Shown in pieces: positions 7,006-13,529 of a DNA stretch of 13,529 bases. Below the pieces are notes generated by a model. That model made no database searches and was not told where the DNA came from. It worked only from the letters and a program-made list of their open reading frames with translations. Source of the stretch: Myxococcales bacterium (GTDB lineage Bacteria; Myxococcota; Polyangia; Polyangiales; Polyangiaceae). The DNA lies in assembly GCA_020430865.1 (NCBI GenBank), contig JAGQIY010001142.1, positions 1 to 13,529 on the forward strand, written 5' to 3'. Positions within the stretch are counted from its first letter, which is position 1. Every line of letters starts with the position of its first letter. The translations under genes were made by a program, and so were the position numbers.

Positions 7006-7722
7006 TCAGCGATAGCTCCAGCTCGTCGGATCCGGCAGATGCGCCAGGGAGTTGAAGCGGCTCAGCGAGATCCGACGCGATCCAGAGTAGCGCAGCTCGC
7101 TGACCCCGGTGTTCTGGACGGCGTACCCGAGCTGCAGCGCGGTCTCGTCCCTCACCCCCAGGACCCCCGCGATCAGCGCACCAATGGCGCCCCCCGAGCT
7201 GAAGACCGCGACGTTCTGCCCCCTGCCCGGCTGGTCGATCACTCGCCCCAACGCCGAGTCGAGTCGGTCGCGGAACGCCTGCCACGTCTCCAGCTCCCCG
7301 CAATCGAATGCGTCCTGAGTCCACAGCAGCATGGTGCGCTGAAGCAGCAGCTCCGTCGCCCTCGCGCGCGCCTTGCGATCCGCCGCTGCCGTCACCGCCT
7401 GCACCAGGTCGGCGACCGACGCATCCGCGATCATTACCGCGGGGAGACAAGACCTGAGCAAGAACTCCCCCGGGTGCTCGTCGAAGGCGGGCTCCACTTC
7501 CAGCTGCGGAGCTAGCTCGGGACGCAGCTCGGCCAGGCACTCCAACGCCGTGTCACGCTGACGTCTGCGCGGGCCGCAGATCACGCGCTGGAGTTCGAGC
7601 TTCTGCGCGCGCCAGTGCCTGCCGAGCAGGCGAGCCTGCTCGCGCCCTTGCTCCGACAGCCGATCGTAGTCAGCCGCCAGGAACGACGCCTGGCCATGCC
7701 GGACCAAGAAGAGCTGGCTCAT
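7006..7722 (-). CDS. Histidine phosphatase (phosphoglycerate-mutase-like) family protein with atypical second active-site region
   Basis: A 238-residue protein with the N-terminal signature LVRHGQAS (6-13, nucleophile His9 next to Arg8). It has the arginine-rich CGPRRRQRDTA segment (49-59) and an acidic DEHPGE (81-86) where the proton donor is expected. At the position of the second catalytic His, usually in S-H-G-G, the sequence is VAVFSSGGAIGALI (171-184), giving Ser instead. NTGVSEL (204-210) is the usual C-terminal strand. The family removes or transfers phosphate via a phosphohistidine; with the second His missing, activity may be altered or lost, though I believe related proteins with a similar SGG motif exist. 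No ribosome site is evident before the ATG at 7722. The gene begins 21 bp after the lipoprotein gene, which suggests cotranscription. Confidence 0.88.
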   Translation of the reverse strand: MSQLFLVRHGQASFLAADYDRLSEQGREQARLLGRHWRAQKLELQRVICGPRRRQRDTALECLAELRPELAPQLEVEPAFDEHPGEFLLRSCLPAVMIADASVADLVQAVTAAADRKARARATELLLQRTMLLWTQDAFDCGELETWQAFRDRLDSALGRVIDQPGRGQNVAVFSSGGAIGALIAGVLGVRDETALQLGYAVQNTGVSELRYSGSRRISLSRFNSLAHLPDPTSWSYR

Positions 7723-7743
7723 CGCGGGCGGCGCGCGGATCGC

Positions 7744-8337
7744 TCAGGCGGAGCCGCCCGTGCCACCGCTCGCCTTGGTACCGCCGCTGCTCGTCGTGCC
7801 GCCGCTGCTCGTCGTGCCGCCGCTGCTCGTCGTGCCGCCGCTGCTCGTCGTGCCGCCGCTGCCGGAACTCCCGCCCGTACCCGCGCTCCCCGAGGAACCG
7901 CCGGTGCTGGACGTGCCGCCGGAGCCCGAGCTCCCGCCGAAGCCGCTGCCGCCGTTGGCGTCCATCGTGGACGGCGTTTCCTGACAGCCCATGCCCATGT
8001 CGACGCCACAGGCGCCGTTCGCTTGACAGCAGGGCGCGCCGAAATCGGTGTCTGGACAGAACACTGGGTTGCAGCCCGCGTCGGGGATCCCGCCGGAACC
8101 GGCGTTTCCTGTTCCAGCGTTGCCGGTGTTGCCCGAACCGCCGTTCCCCGTATTGCCCGAGCCGCCCGCCGCCGAGCCGCCGCTCCCTCCGCTCGCGCCG
8201 GAGCCCGCGGAGCCGCCGGTCGTGCCGCCATCGAGGTTGAAGATGCCTTGCTTCTCACTCTCGGCGCAGCTCAGCGCCAACGCGCCCATCAGCGCCCAGA
8301 ACAAGCCAAAGGTGATACGGGAAGAAGTCTGCGCCAC
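7744..8337 (-). CDS. Gly/Ser/Thr-rich putative lipoprotein with repeat tail
   Basis: The chosen start is GTG at 8337, with GGAGG nine bases upstream; an ATG at 8469 has no such site and would put 44 extra residues before the signal peptide. The 197-residue product has a signal peptide (ITFGLFWALMGALAL) ending in a lipobox-like ALSC with Cys24, so it is probably lipid-anchored. It continues with a GGSGG/GNTGN-rich linker (about 36-83), a small six-cysteine module (Cys89, 94, 103, 104, 110, 118, containing CNPVFCPD and APCCQANGACG) and a tail of GGTTSS repeats to the C-terminus. Similar Gly/Ser/Thr-rich cysteine lipoproteins are frequent in Polyangia-type myxobacteria, which is general knowledge; no function is known. 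A surface or spacer role is inference. It is the first gene of the long minus-strand run. Confidence 0.75.
   Translation of the reverse strand: MAQTSSRITFGLFWALMGALALSCAESEKQGIFNLDGGTTGGSAGSGASGGSGGSAAGGSGNTGNGGSGNTGNAGTGNAGSGGIPDAGCNPVFCPDTDFGAPCCQANGACGVDMGMGCQETPSTMDANGGSGFGGSSGSGGTSSTGGSSGSAGTGGSSGSGGTTSSGGTTSSGGTTSSGGTTSSGGTKASGGTGGSA
7781..7865. repeat. 18-bp tandem repeat inside the lipoprotein gene
   Basis: Four identical 18-base units (CCGCCGCTGCTCGTCGTG on the plus strand) run from 7781 to 7852, followed by a partial unit to about 7865. On the coding strand they encode GGTTSS repeats. Because the unit is a multiple of three, gain or loss of copies would change tail length without breaking the frame. 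Confidence 0.95.
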
Positions 8338-8465
8338 GGTCTCGTGCCTCCAAAGCTCAGCCAACCTTAGCCTGCCTGCCGGCCTCTCGGCCAGTCCCAA
8401 CAAACCAGCGTTTGGTGTGCGGGCGTTGACGAGTGCCGCCGTCGAGCCATGCCGGCGTGCCCGCT

Positions 8466-8502
8466 TCAATAAAAGTTAAAGGTTCAACTGTCTACTTTTA
8501 TT
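8466..8502 (-). promoter_or_regulatory. Candidate promoter with overlapping AT-rich inverted repeat
   Basis: On the minus strand, TAGACA (8494-8489) is followed by a 17-bp spacer and TATTGA (8471-8466). That is a good -35 with a moderate -10, predicting a start about 120 bases before the lipoprotein GTG. A perfect 9-bp inverted repeat, AATAAAAGT (8468-8476) and ACTTTTATT (8494-8502), brackets it: one arm abuts the -35, the other overlaps the -10. This low-GC island stands out in a GC-rich context. Regulator binding is inference. Confidence 0.5.
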
Positions 8503-8691
8503 CGGTCGGCTAGAGCCCGGTTGGGCGTCCGGTGCCTCGCAGCCGAAGGGGAACTCGGTCAGCGGTTTCAGGTTTGGGGGGGAGAGGTCCACCCGCTCCA
8601 GCCGCGAGGATCCCGAGGATTCCGCGCGTTCCGAGCGGCGCGCCCACCTGGCGCGAGGCTCCCAGACTCAGGATGACCGATCCATCAGCGC

Positions 8692-8725
8692 CGACGGGAG
8701 CGTCGTTCTCCGACGACTCCCGTCG
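8692..8725 (-). terminator. Strong hairpin downstream of argG
   Basis: CGACGGGAG (8692-8700) pairs perfectly with CTCCCGTCG (8717-8725). Inside it CGTCG (8701-8705) pairs with CGACG (8711-8715), giving a 14-bp stem with one bulged A and loop TTCTC. It lies about 50 bp past the argG stop. No T-tract follows, but the stem is the strongest in the window and most likely ends or stabilises the argG transcript. Confidence 0.6.
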
Positions 8726-8775
8726 CCACCAGCGCCGGCGTAGGTTGGTGCAAGCAGCGCGCGGACGGACGCGGG

Positions 8776-9993
<1,218 letters not shown>

Positions 9994-10097
9994 CTCACTT
10001 CTCCATCACCGCGAGCCCGTGCGCCGGGCGGCAAACTCATAACAAGTCAGCGCCGGCTCGGCTGTGGAAAAAGACCACTCCGACGGGCGCCAGAGCG

Positions 10098-10111
10098 CTC
10101 GGCAAGCCGAG
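10098..10111 (-). terminator. Weak hairpin after the thioredoxin-fold lipoprotein gene
   Basis: CTCGG and CCGAG form a 5-bp stem with loop CAAG, 6 bp past the stop codon at 10118. A short T-run on the minus strand (complement of the A-run near 10070) lies about 30 bases farther on, too distant for a classic intrinsic terminator. Confidence 0.25.
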
Positions 10112-10117
10112 ACTCCG

Positions 10118-10639
10118 CTAGCGAGCGCCTTCGCTGAGGGCGTCCTCGATCTGTTCCACCGTCGCCACGCCAGGGAAGCGTGCGACTTCACGGCCCTCGT
10201 AGTCGAGGACCACCATCACCGGAACCTCATGGATGTCACCGAAGGGACCGTCGCCCTGCAGAGACGCCTGGTCGGCCATCGCAACGGGGTAGCTGAGCGA
10301 CAGCGACTCGCCGAAGGCCTGAGCCAGATCGGCATACTTCGGCGCCTCCAGCACCACCGCGATGGCGTTCGCCCGAGGCGTGTGCGACCGCAACACGTCG
10401 TCGACGCGCTTGGCGAGGGCCTGCGACGGCAGATCGAAGGTGGTGATGAACAGGACCGCCGTGGCGCGCCCTGCGACGTCCGTGGAGCCGACGTGCCCTC
10501 CTCCGGGCAGCGGGAAGTCGAAGCGCACCAGCGACCCCGATCGGGACGCCCCCTGGGGAGGCGAGCCGGCTGGCCCCGGAGAGCAGCCGATCAGCGCGCC
10601 GCCAAGGAGCGCCATCCTCCACGCCCAGCGCCGCATCAT
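10118..10639 (-). CDS. Thioredoxin-fold (TlpA-like) putative lipoprotein lacking the CXXC motif
   Basis: A 173-residue protein. The N-terminus MMRRWAWRMALLGGALIGC is a lipoprotein signal with lipobox LIGC and acylated Cys19, followed by a Gly/Pro/Ser linker. The rest follows the TlpA/AhpC-TSA thioredoxin pattern: FDFPLPGGGHV (40-50), strand RATAVLFITTF (58-68), strand NAIAVVLEA (91-99), and VPVMVVLDYEGREVARFPG (139-157) with the cis-proline (Pro140). Where a thioredoxin would have WCxxC, the sequence is TTFDLPSQALAKRV (66-79) with no Cys, so it cannot be a dithiol redox enzyme. A binding or chaperone-like role outside the inner membrane is inference. Its ATG overlaps the TGA of the upstream gene (ATGA), so translation is coupled. 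Confidence 0.8.
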   Translation of the reverse strand: MMRRWAWRMALLGGALIGCSPGPAGSPPQGASRSGSLVRFDFPLPGGGHVGSTDVAGRATAVLFITTFDLPSQALAKRVDDVLRSHTPRANAIAVVLEAPKYADLAQAFGESLSLSYPVAMADQASLQGDGPFGDIHEVPVMVVLDYEGREVARFPGVATVEQIEDALSEGAR

Positions 10640-11367
10640 GCTCGAGGAGGCGGCTGCGAGCTGGGCTCCGGTTGCTGCCCGAACAGATCTGCGAAGATGC
10701 GCAGCGCCTCGGGCAGCTCGTGGCCCCCGCGCTGGTGCGCGATGATCGCGTGGGCCAGCTCGTCCACCACCGACTTGAGCGGCGTCGCCTCGAGACGCAC
10801 GCCCCCGATCACGTCGCCGGAACTCGGCGCCTTTGCACCATCCACGATGGGATCGTGCTTGACCCAGGCGAAGCCGGTGCGCTCGCTGTAGCTGCAGGCG
10901 AGGACCTGCACGAAGTCCAAGTACAGCGGACTGACGATCGTCGCCACCCGCATCGCACCGTTCATTTCCCCGCGCAAGCAGCGAAGCGCCCCCCGGGGGC
11001 TGGCGTCCTCGTCGTCCGGACCAATGGCTTGCTCGATCCGCCTTCTCCGCACGGATTCGGACTCGACCGAGAGCAGCGGGGCATAGACGGCGATCCGTGG
11101 AACGTTCACCCGCAGCGAGTCCTGTTCCAGGACGTCTAGCCAGCGATCTCTCCCAGCGTCATCCAGGGCCTTGTAGGCCATGGCGGCCGCCAGCGCGGCT
11201 TCCGCGTCGCTGGCCAGCGCGTCGAGCCAGGCGCACCAGGCGTCGACCACACGCGCGTCGACCCCAGACCGCGCCGCGGTGGGCAGCGGTGTGGTGTCCG
11301 CCGACGATGGGCTACGCCGGGGCGCTCGCCCTTCGTCGGGCTGGGGTGCCTTGGGTGGCTCGGCCAT
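10636..11367 (-). CDS. Hypothetical protein coupled to the thioredoxin-fold lipoprotein
   Basis: A 243-residue protein I do not recognise. Residues 1-35 are a Pro/Ser/Arg-rich, probably disordered leader. Residues 38-85 look helical and Ala/Trp-rich (VDAWCAWLDAL). A middle segment, NVPRIAVYAPLLSVES (88-103) and MRVATIVSPLYLDFVQVLAC (139-158), has alternating hydrophobics like a beta sheet. The end has DELAHAIIAHQRGGHELPEAL (202-222), a His-containing helix, and a Pro-rich tail. No signal peptide or membrane helix is seen. ATG at 11367 has a weak ribosome site. Its stop overlaps the start of the lipoprotein gene by four bases, indicating a two-gene unit. A candidate promoter lies about 80 bp upstream. 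Function is unknown. Confidence 0.72.
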   Translation of the reverse strand: MAEPPKAPQPDEGRAPRRSPSSADTTPLPTAARSGVDARVVDAWCAWLDALASDAEAALAAAMAYKALDDAGRDRWLDVLEQDSLRVNVPRIAVYAPLLSVESESVRRRRIEQAIGPDDEDASPRGALRCLRGEMNGAMRVATIVSPLYLDFVQVLACSYSERTGFAWVKHDPIVDGAKAPSSGDVIGGVRLEATPLKSVVDELAHAIIAHQRGGHELPEALRIFADLFGQQPEPSSQPPPRA

Positions 11368-11447
11368 AAAACAGTCTTCGAAAAGCTCGGTGGCTGACGC
11401 ACCGTTCGATCCATCGCGAGCGCTCCGCGGAGCAGCGACCTGGTCAG

Positions 11448-11476
11448 CCTATAGGCGAAGACCCTGTGCCTCGCAA
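11448..11476 (-). promoter_or_regulatory. Candidate sigma70-type promoter for the 243-residue protein and lipoprotein
   Basis: On the minus strand, TTGCGA (11476-11471) and TATAGG (11453-11448) are separated by exactly 17 bp, each matching four of six consensus bases. The predicted transcript start would be about 75 bases before the ATG at 11367. It lies in the 184-bp gap after the DUF4911 gene. A 12-bp palindrome, GCTCCGCGGAGC (11422-11433), falls just downstream in the leader. Confidence 0.4.
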
Positions 11477-11551
11477 CGCCACCTTGCCCAAACCCGTGCC
11501 TGGTTTCGGTGGACCCCACAACTTGCCCACAGCCCGCGCCCACATCGCGCG

Positions 11552-11794
11552 TCAGCTGCAGGCCTCCCATCCAAGCTCAGGCGCCAAATCCGCCAGCACG
11601 CGATCCAGCTCTGCAATCTGCGAGGGATGCGTCGCCACGACCAGGTCCCCGCCGCGCTCGGCGAACACGTGGGCCAACCCCTCGCTCGCTTCGAGGATCC
11701 CTTTCAGGTACACGACGTCCTTGGCCTGCACGCGGATCCGGCGCGTGCAAAGCTCATCCCCGATCAGTGGCGGCACGGCCTTGCCTTGAGACAT
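11552..11794 (-). CDS. DUF4911 family small protein
   Basis: An 80-residue protein. VVYLKGILEASEGLAHVF (27-44) followed by RGGDLVVATHPSQIAELDRVLADL (47-70) matches the pattern I associate with DUF4911, a family common in Deltaproteobacteria-type genomes and of unknown function. The likely fold is a small alpha/beta domain, and there is no signal peptide. Start chosen: ATG at 11794. An internal GTG (V22, just before the conserved part) is possible, and the ribosome site for either is poor. The frame continues upstream of 11794 but would overlap the divergent gene. Only 23 bp separate its start codon from that of the acidic Asp-box gene on the other strand. On its own strand the next gene begins 184 bp downstream, behind its own candidate promoter. 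Confidence 0.75.
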   Translation of the reverse strand: MSQGKAVPPLIGDELCTRRIRVQAKDVVYLKGILEASEGLAHVFAERGGDLVVATHPSQIAELDRVLADLAPELGWEACS

Positions 11795-11817
11795 GGCTGG
11801 CCGTAGTACCCTGGAAC

Positions 11818-13176
11818 ATGTTGCGCTTCCAGCTGGTGCCCAGCGATCTCGAGGATGACGTCGAGCTACCACCGCTGCCCCCACTGGAAGCGGACGAAGA
11901 GCCTCCGAAGGATATCGACTACAGCGACTGGCTGACTGCGGTCGCGGACGCTGACGAGGATCTCGACGACGCAGCCAGCGCGGATCTGGATTTCGGCGTG
12001 GAGTTCGAGCCCCTGGTCGCAGATGCAGGAGAGGACGAGGAGCCGGAGCCCGAGCTCGAGTACACGGGGCTCTTGAACCTCCCGGAAGACGAGCCTGAGG
12101 GAGACGAACCAGGCGTCGATCTCGGCGACTGGGTGGAGCTGTCCGCCGCGGATGCGCCCCAGGACTGGAGTGACGACTCCGAGGGTCCCCTGGAGGCTCC
12201 CACGCTCGACCCATCCCAGCTGCCCGATCTCGGCGTGGAGACGGACGAGGAGGGCGACTTCGGTGACTTCAGCCTCGAGGAGCCGGAGGACTTCCAGAAT
12301 CCCTGGCATCAGACTCCGGTGTTCGAACCGTCGTGCTGTTGCATCAGCGATGGTCCACGACTGTTGTGCGGTGGCTCGGGGATCTGGAATGTCACCCCCA
12401 GGGAGCAGCTGCTGCAGGGGGACGTGCGCGACCTGGTACAGCTTCCGTACGGTATCGCACATCTGGATCTGGCAGGTCGAGTGTGGCTCGGGGGGGAGCC
12501 TCAGGAGCTGAGCTCACGGATCGTGCAGCTCGAGCAAGTGAGTGAAGACGGCGCCAGCCTGCTCGCGCTCGGCCTCGACGGCTCGCTGCACCAGCTCCTG
12601 CAGTCGGAGCCTGCCCGCTGGCGCCCGCTCGTCACTGCCCCCCTGCTCACGCGCCTCGCTCACGGTAGCTTCCCCGCGCTCGGAGTGAGCAAGGCCGACC
12701 GCCTGTGTCGTTCCCTGGACGGCGGCAACAGCTGGCTGCCCATCGACACGGAGCAGCCTCCGCTCGCGTGGCTACGCAGCCACGATCTGAAGCTTCACAG
12801 CCGCGGGAGTCTGATCGCGCTGGGCAACGAGCGCGCTGGCCTGACGCTGTCCACCGATGGCGGGCTGACCTTCGGTGAGGTCGGACAGCTGCTGGGTCTC
12901 AGCGCCCTCACCAGCGGACGGCTCAGCGACTCCAATGGACCTGGCCTGCGGTTGTTCGCTGCCTGCTACGACGCCGCGATCGACGAGAGCCGCGTCCACT
13001 GCATCGACCCCCTCGAGCTGAGCGTGCACACCATCGCCGTGATCGCTCCTCGCGAACCGGATCAGGACCCGCGGGTGCGCGCGCTACACTTCAAGGCAGG
13101 CGTTGGACTGCTCTGCGCAGGAGACTTTGGCTTGATCGAGCTGGTGCCCCCGGAGGGTCTCGACCCGATCGTCTAG
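11818..13176 (+). CDS. Cytoplasmic Asp-box (BNR-like) repeat protein with highly acidic N-terminus
   Basis: A 452-residue protein starting at ATG 11818; the frame is open farther upstream but only through the opposite-strand DUF4911 gene. Residues 1-160 contain about 57 Asp/Glu and only two Arg/Lys, with many Pro and several Trp/Tyr (DYSDW, GDWVEL, PQDWSDD), so this part is probably disordered and strongly negative. From about 165 a beta-rich domain begins with a CCC triplet (173-175) and includes two Asp-box motifs, SLDGGNSW (299-306) and STDGGLTF (345-352), plus shorter blade-like repeats (GLDGSLHQL). These are typical of beta-propellers. No signal peptide is present, unusual for Asp-box proteins. 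Function is unknown; a scaffold or protein-binding sensor is inference. Its stop overlaps that of the next gene. Confidence 0.82.
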   Translation: MLRFQLVPSDLEDDVELPPLPPLEADEEPPKDIDYSDWLTAVADADEDLDDAASADLDFGVEFEPLVADAGEDEEPEPELEYTGLLNLPEDEPEGDEPGVDLGDWVELSAADAPQDWSDDSEGPLEAPTLDPSQLPDLGVETDEEGDFGDFSLEEPEDFQNPWHQTPVFEPSCCCISDGPRLLCGGSGIWNVTPREQLLQGDVRDLVQLPYGIAHLDLAGRVWLGGEPQELSSRIVQLEQVSEDGASLLALGLDGSLHQLLQSEPARWRPLVTAPLLTRLAHGSFPALGVSKADRLCRSLDGGNSWLPIDTEQPPLAWLRSHDLKLHSRGSLIALGNERAGLTLSTDGGLTFGEVGQLLGLSALTSGRLSDSNGPGLRLFAACYDAAIDESRVHCIDPLELSVHTIAVIAPREPDQDPRVRALHFKAGVGLLCAGDFGLIELVPPEGLDPIV

Positions 13177-13529
13177 CGCTCGGCCCAGCGCGCGAGCTGC
13201 ATCGCGTAGAGCTCGGCCTCACCCTGACGGCCCTCGGCCAGCGCGCCGTCGCGCAGCCGCATCAGCACGCCTACCAGCAACGGGCGCAGGGTCTGGACCT
13301 CGCCTGGCCCGACATCTTCAATCCTTGCGGAAATTAGAGCAAAGAGCTCGAGATCCTGTCCGAGCCGCTCGAGCAAGATCGCGAGCTCCAGCGCCGTCGC
13401 GTCGTCCTCGGGGTCCGCTTCGAGGCGGCTCTTCAGACGCTCGAGCTTGCCGTGCAGCTCGGCCGGGTCCGAGCTGGGTGCCGGCGTCACCTCCGCATCT
13501 GGCGCCTGGTGCGGAGGCACCGGCTCCGC
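13173..13529 (-). CDS. C-terminal part of a helical-repeat-like hypothetical protein (partial at window end)
   Basis: The frame stays open to the window edge, so the 118 visible residues are probably the C-terminus of a longer protein. An internal GTG at 13520 is an alternative start without visible support. The first visible 20 residues are Pro/Ala-rich linker. The remainder is all-helical in appearance (ELHGKLERLKSRLEADPEDD, ATALELAILLERLGQDLELF, and a last helix ending in MQLARWAER), resembling a TPR-like repeat with the DPEDxxA turn. Such tails are usually protein-binding. Its TAG stop overlaps the TAG of the convergent Asp-box gene within the palindrome CTAG (13173-13176). Function cannot be assigned. 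Confidence 0.65.
   Translation of the reverse strand, partial: AEPVPPHQAPDAEVTPAPSSDPAELHGKLERLKSRLEADPEDDATALELAILLERLGQDLELFALISARIEDVGPGEVQTLRPLLVGVLMRLRDGALAEGRQGEAELYAMQLARWAER

Larger units (their letters stand above)
8338..8775. other. 438-bp region without a convincing gene
   Basis: Open frames crossing this stretch have shadow-like Arg/Pro/Ser composition and no ribosome site. It holds the leader and candidate promoter/operator of the lipoprotein gene (8466-8502), a run of seven G (8576-8582), a near-duplicated 10-mer CGAGGATCCC/CGAGGATTCC (8604-8623) and a strong hairpin behind argG (8692-8725). The middle part (about 8510-8690) is otherwise unexplained and could be a copy of a dispersed intergenic repeat. 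Confidence 0.6.

Noticed and set aside
7781..7865. CRISPR-like short repeats
   Set aside because: The 18-bp units are directly adjacent with no spacers and are in frame with the lipoprotein gene, encoding GGTTSS.
8466..8502. tRNA-like or Xer/dif-like element
   Set aside because: GGTTCAA resembles a T-loop but no cloverleaf can be formed; the inverted arms are 17 bp apart, unlike the 6-bp centre of a dif site.

Overview
The window is GC-rich, gene-dense bacterial chromosome. A Gly/Ser/Thr-rich cysteine-containing lipoprotein, an Asp-box protein with a very acidic N-terminus and a DUF4911 protein all fit a myxobacterium-type organism (Myxococcota, probably Polyangia-like). This placement is inference from gene content and composition, not from a marker gene. 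I see no rRNA, tRNA, CRISPR array, transposase or phage gene.

Layout. (1) 106-1578, minus: a small exported, probably outer-membrane protein, preceded by an alpha/beta-hydrolase (lipase/esterase type). (2) 1756-2247, plus: a hot-dog-fold acyl-CoA/ACP thioesterase that converges on the next block, with a strong hairpin between them. (3) 2309-8337, minus: a closely spaced run of seven genes. In transcription order these are a repeat-rich lipoprotein, a histidine-phosphatase-family protein, two consecutive DUF72 (YecE-like) genes with overlapping stop and start, a rubrerythrin, a two-ferredoxin-cluster/CCG-domain iron-sulfur protein, and a DUF3501 protein. An AT-rich inverted repeat overlapping a candidate promoter lies upstream of the run. 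(4) 8338-8775: about 440 bp without a convincing gene, holding that promoter/operator candidate and a strong hairpin after argG. (5) 8776-11794, minus: a DUF4911 protein, an unknown 243-residue protein translationally coupled (ATGA) to a thioredoxin-fold lipoprotein without a CXXC motif, then argG. (6) 11818-13176, plus: a protein with an extremely acidic N-terminus and Asp-box repeats, divergent from the DUF4911 gene with only 23 bp between start codons. (7) 13173-13529, minus: the C-terminal part of a helical-repeat-like protein running off the window, whose stop codon overlaps that of its convergent neighbour.

How the genes may work together. The rubrerythrin, CCG iron-sulfur and DUF3501 genes form a recognisable redox module: a diiron peroxide/oxygen-detoxifying protein, a soluble iron-sulfur electron carrier or oxidoreductase, and a conserved partner of unknown function. 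Its arrangement behind a coupled pair of divergent DUF72 proteins is the most interesting part of the window. The first DUF72 protein carries a canonical sliding-clamp-binding pentapeptide (QLSLF) at its N-terminus. Whether all seven genes form one transcript is inferred from strand and spacing; hairpins after rubrerythrin and before the CCG gene could split its output. Outside this block the only clear housekeeping gene is argG (arginine biosynthesis).
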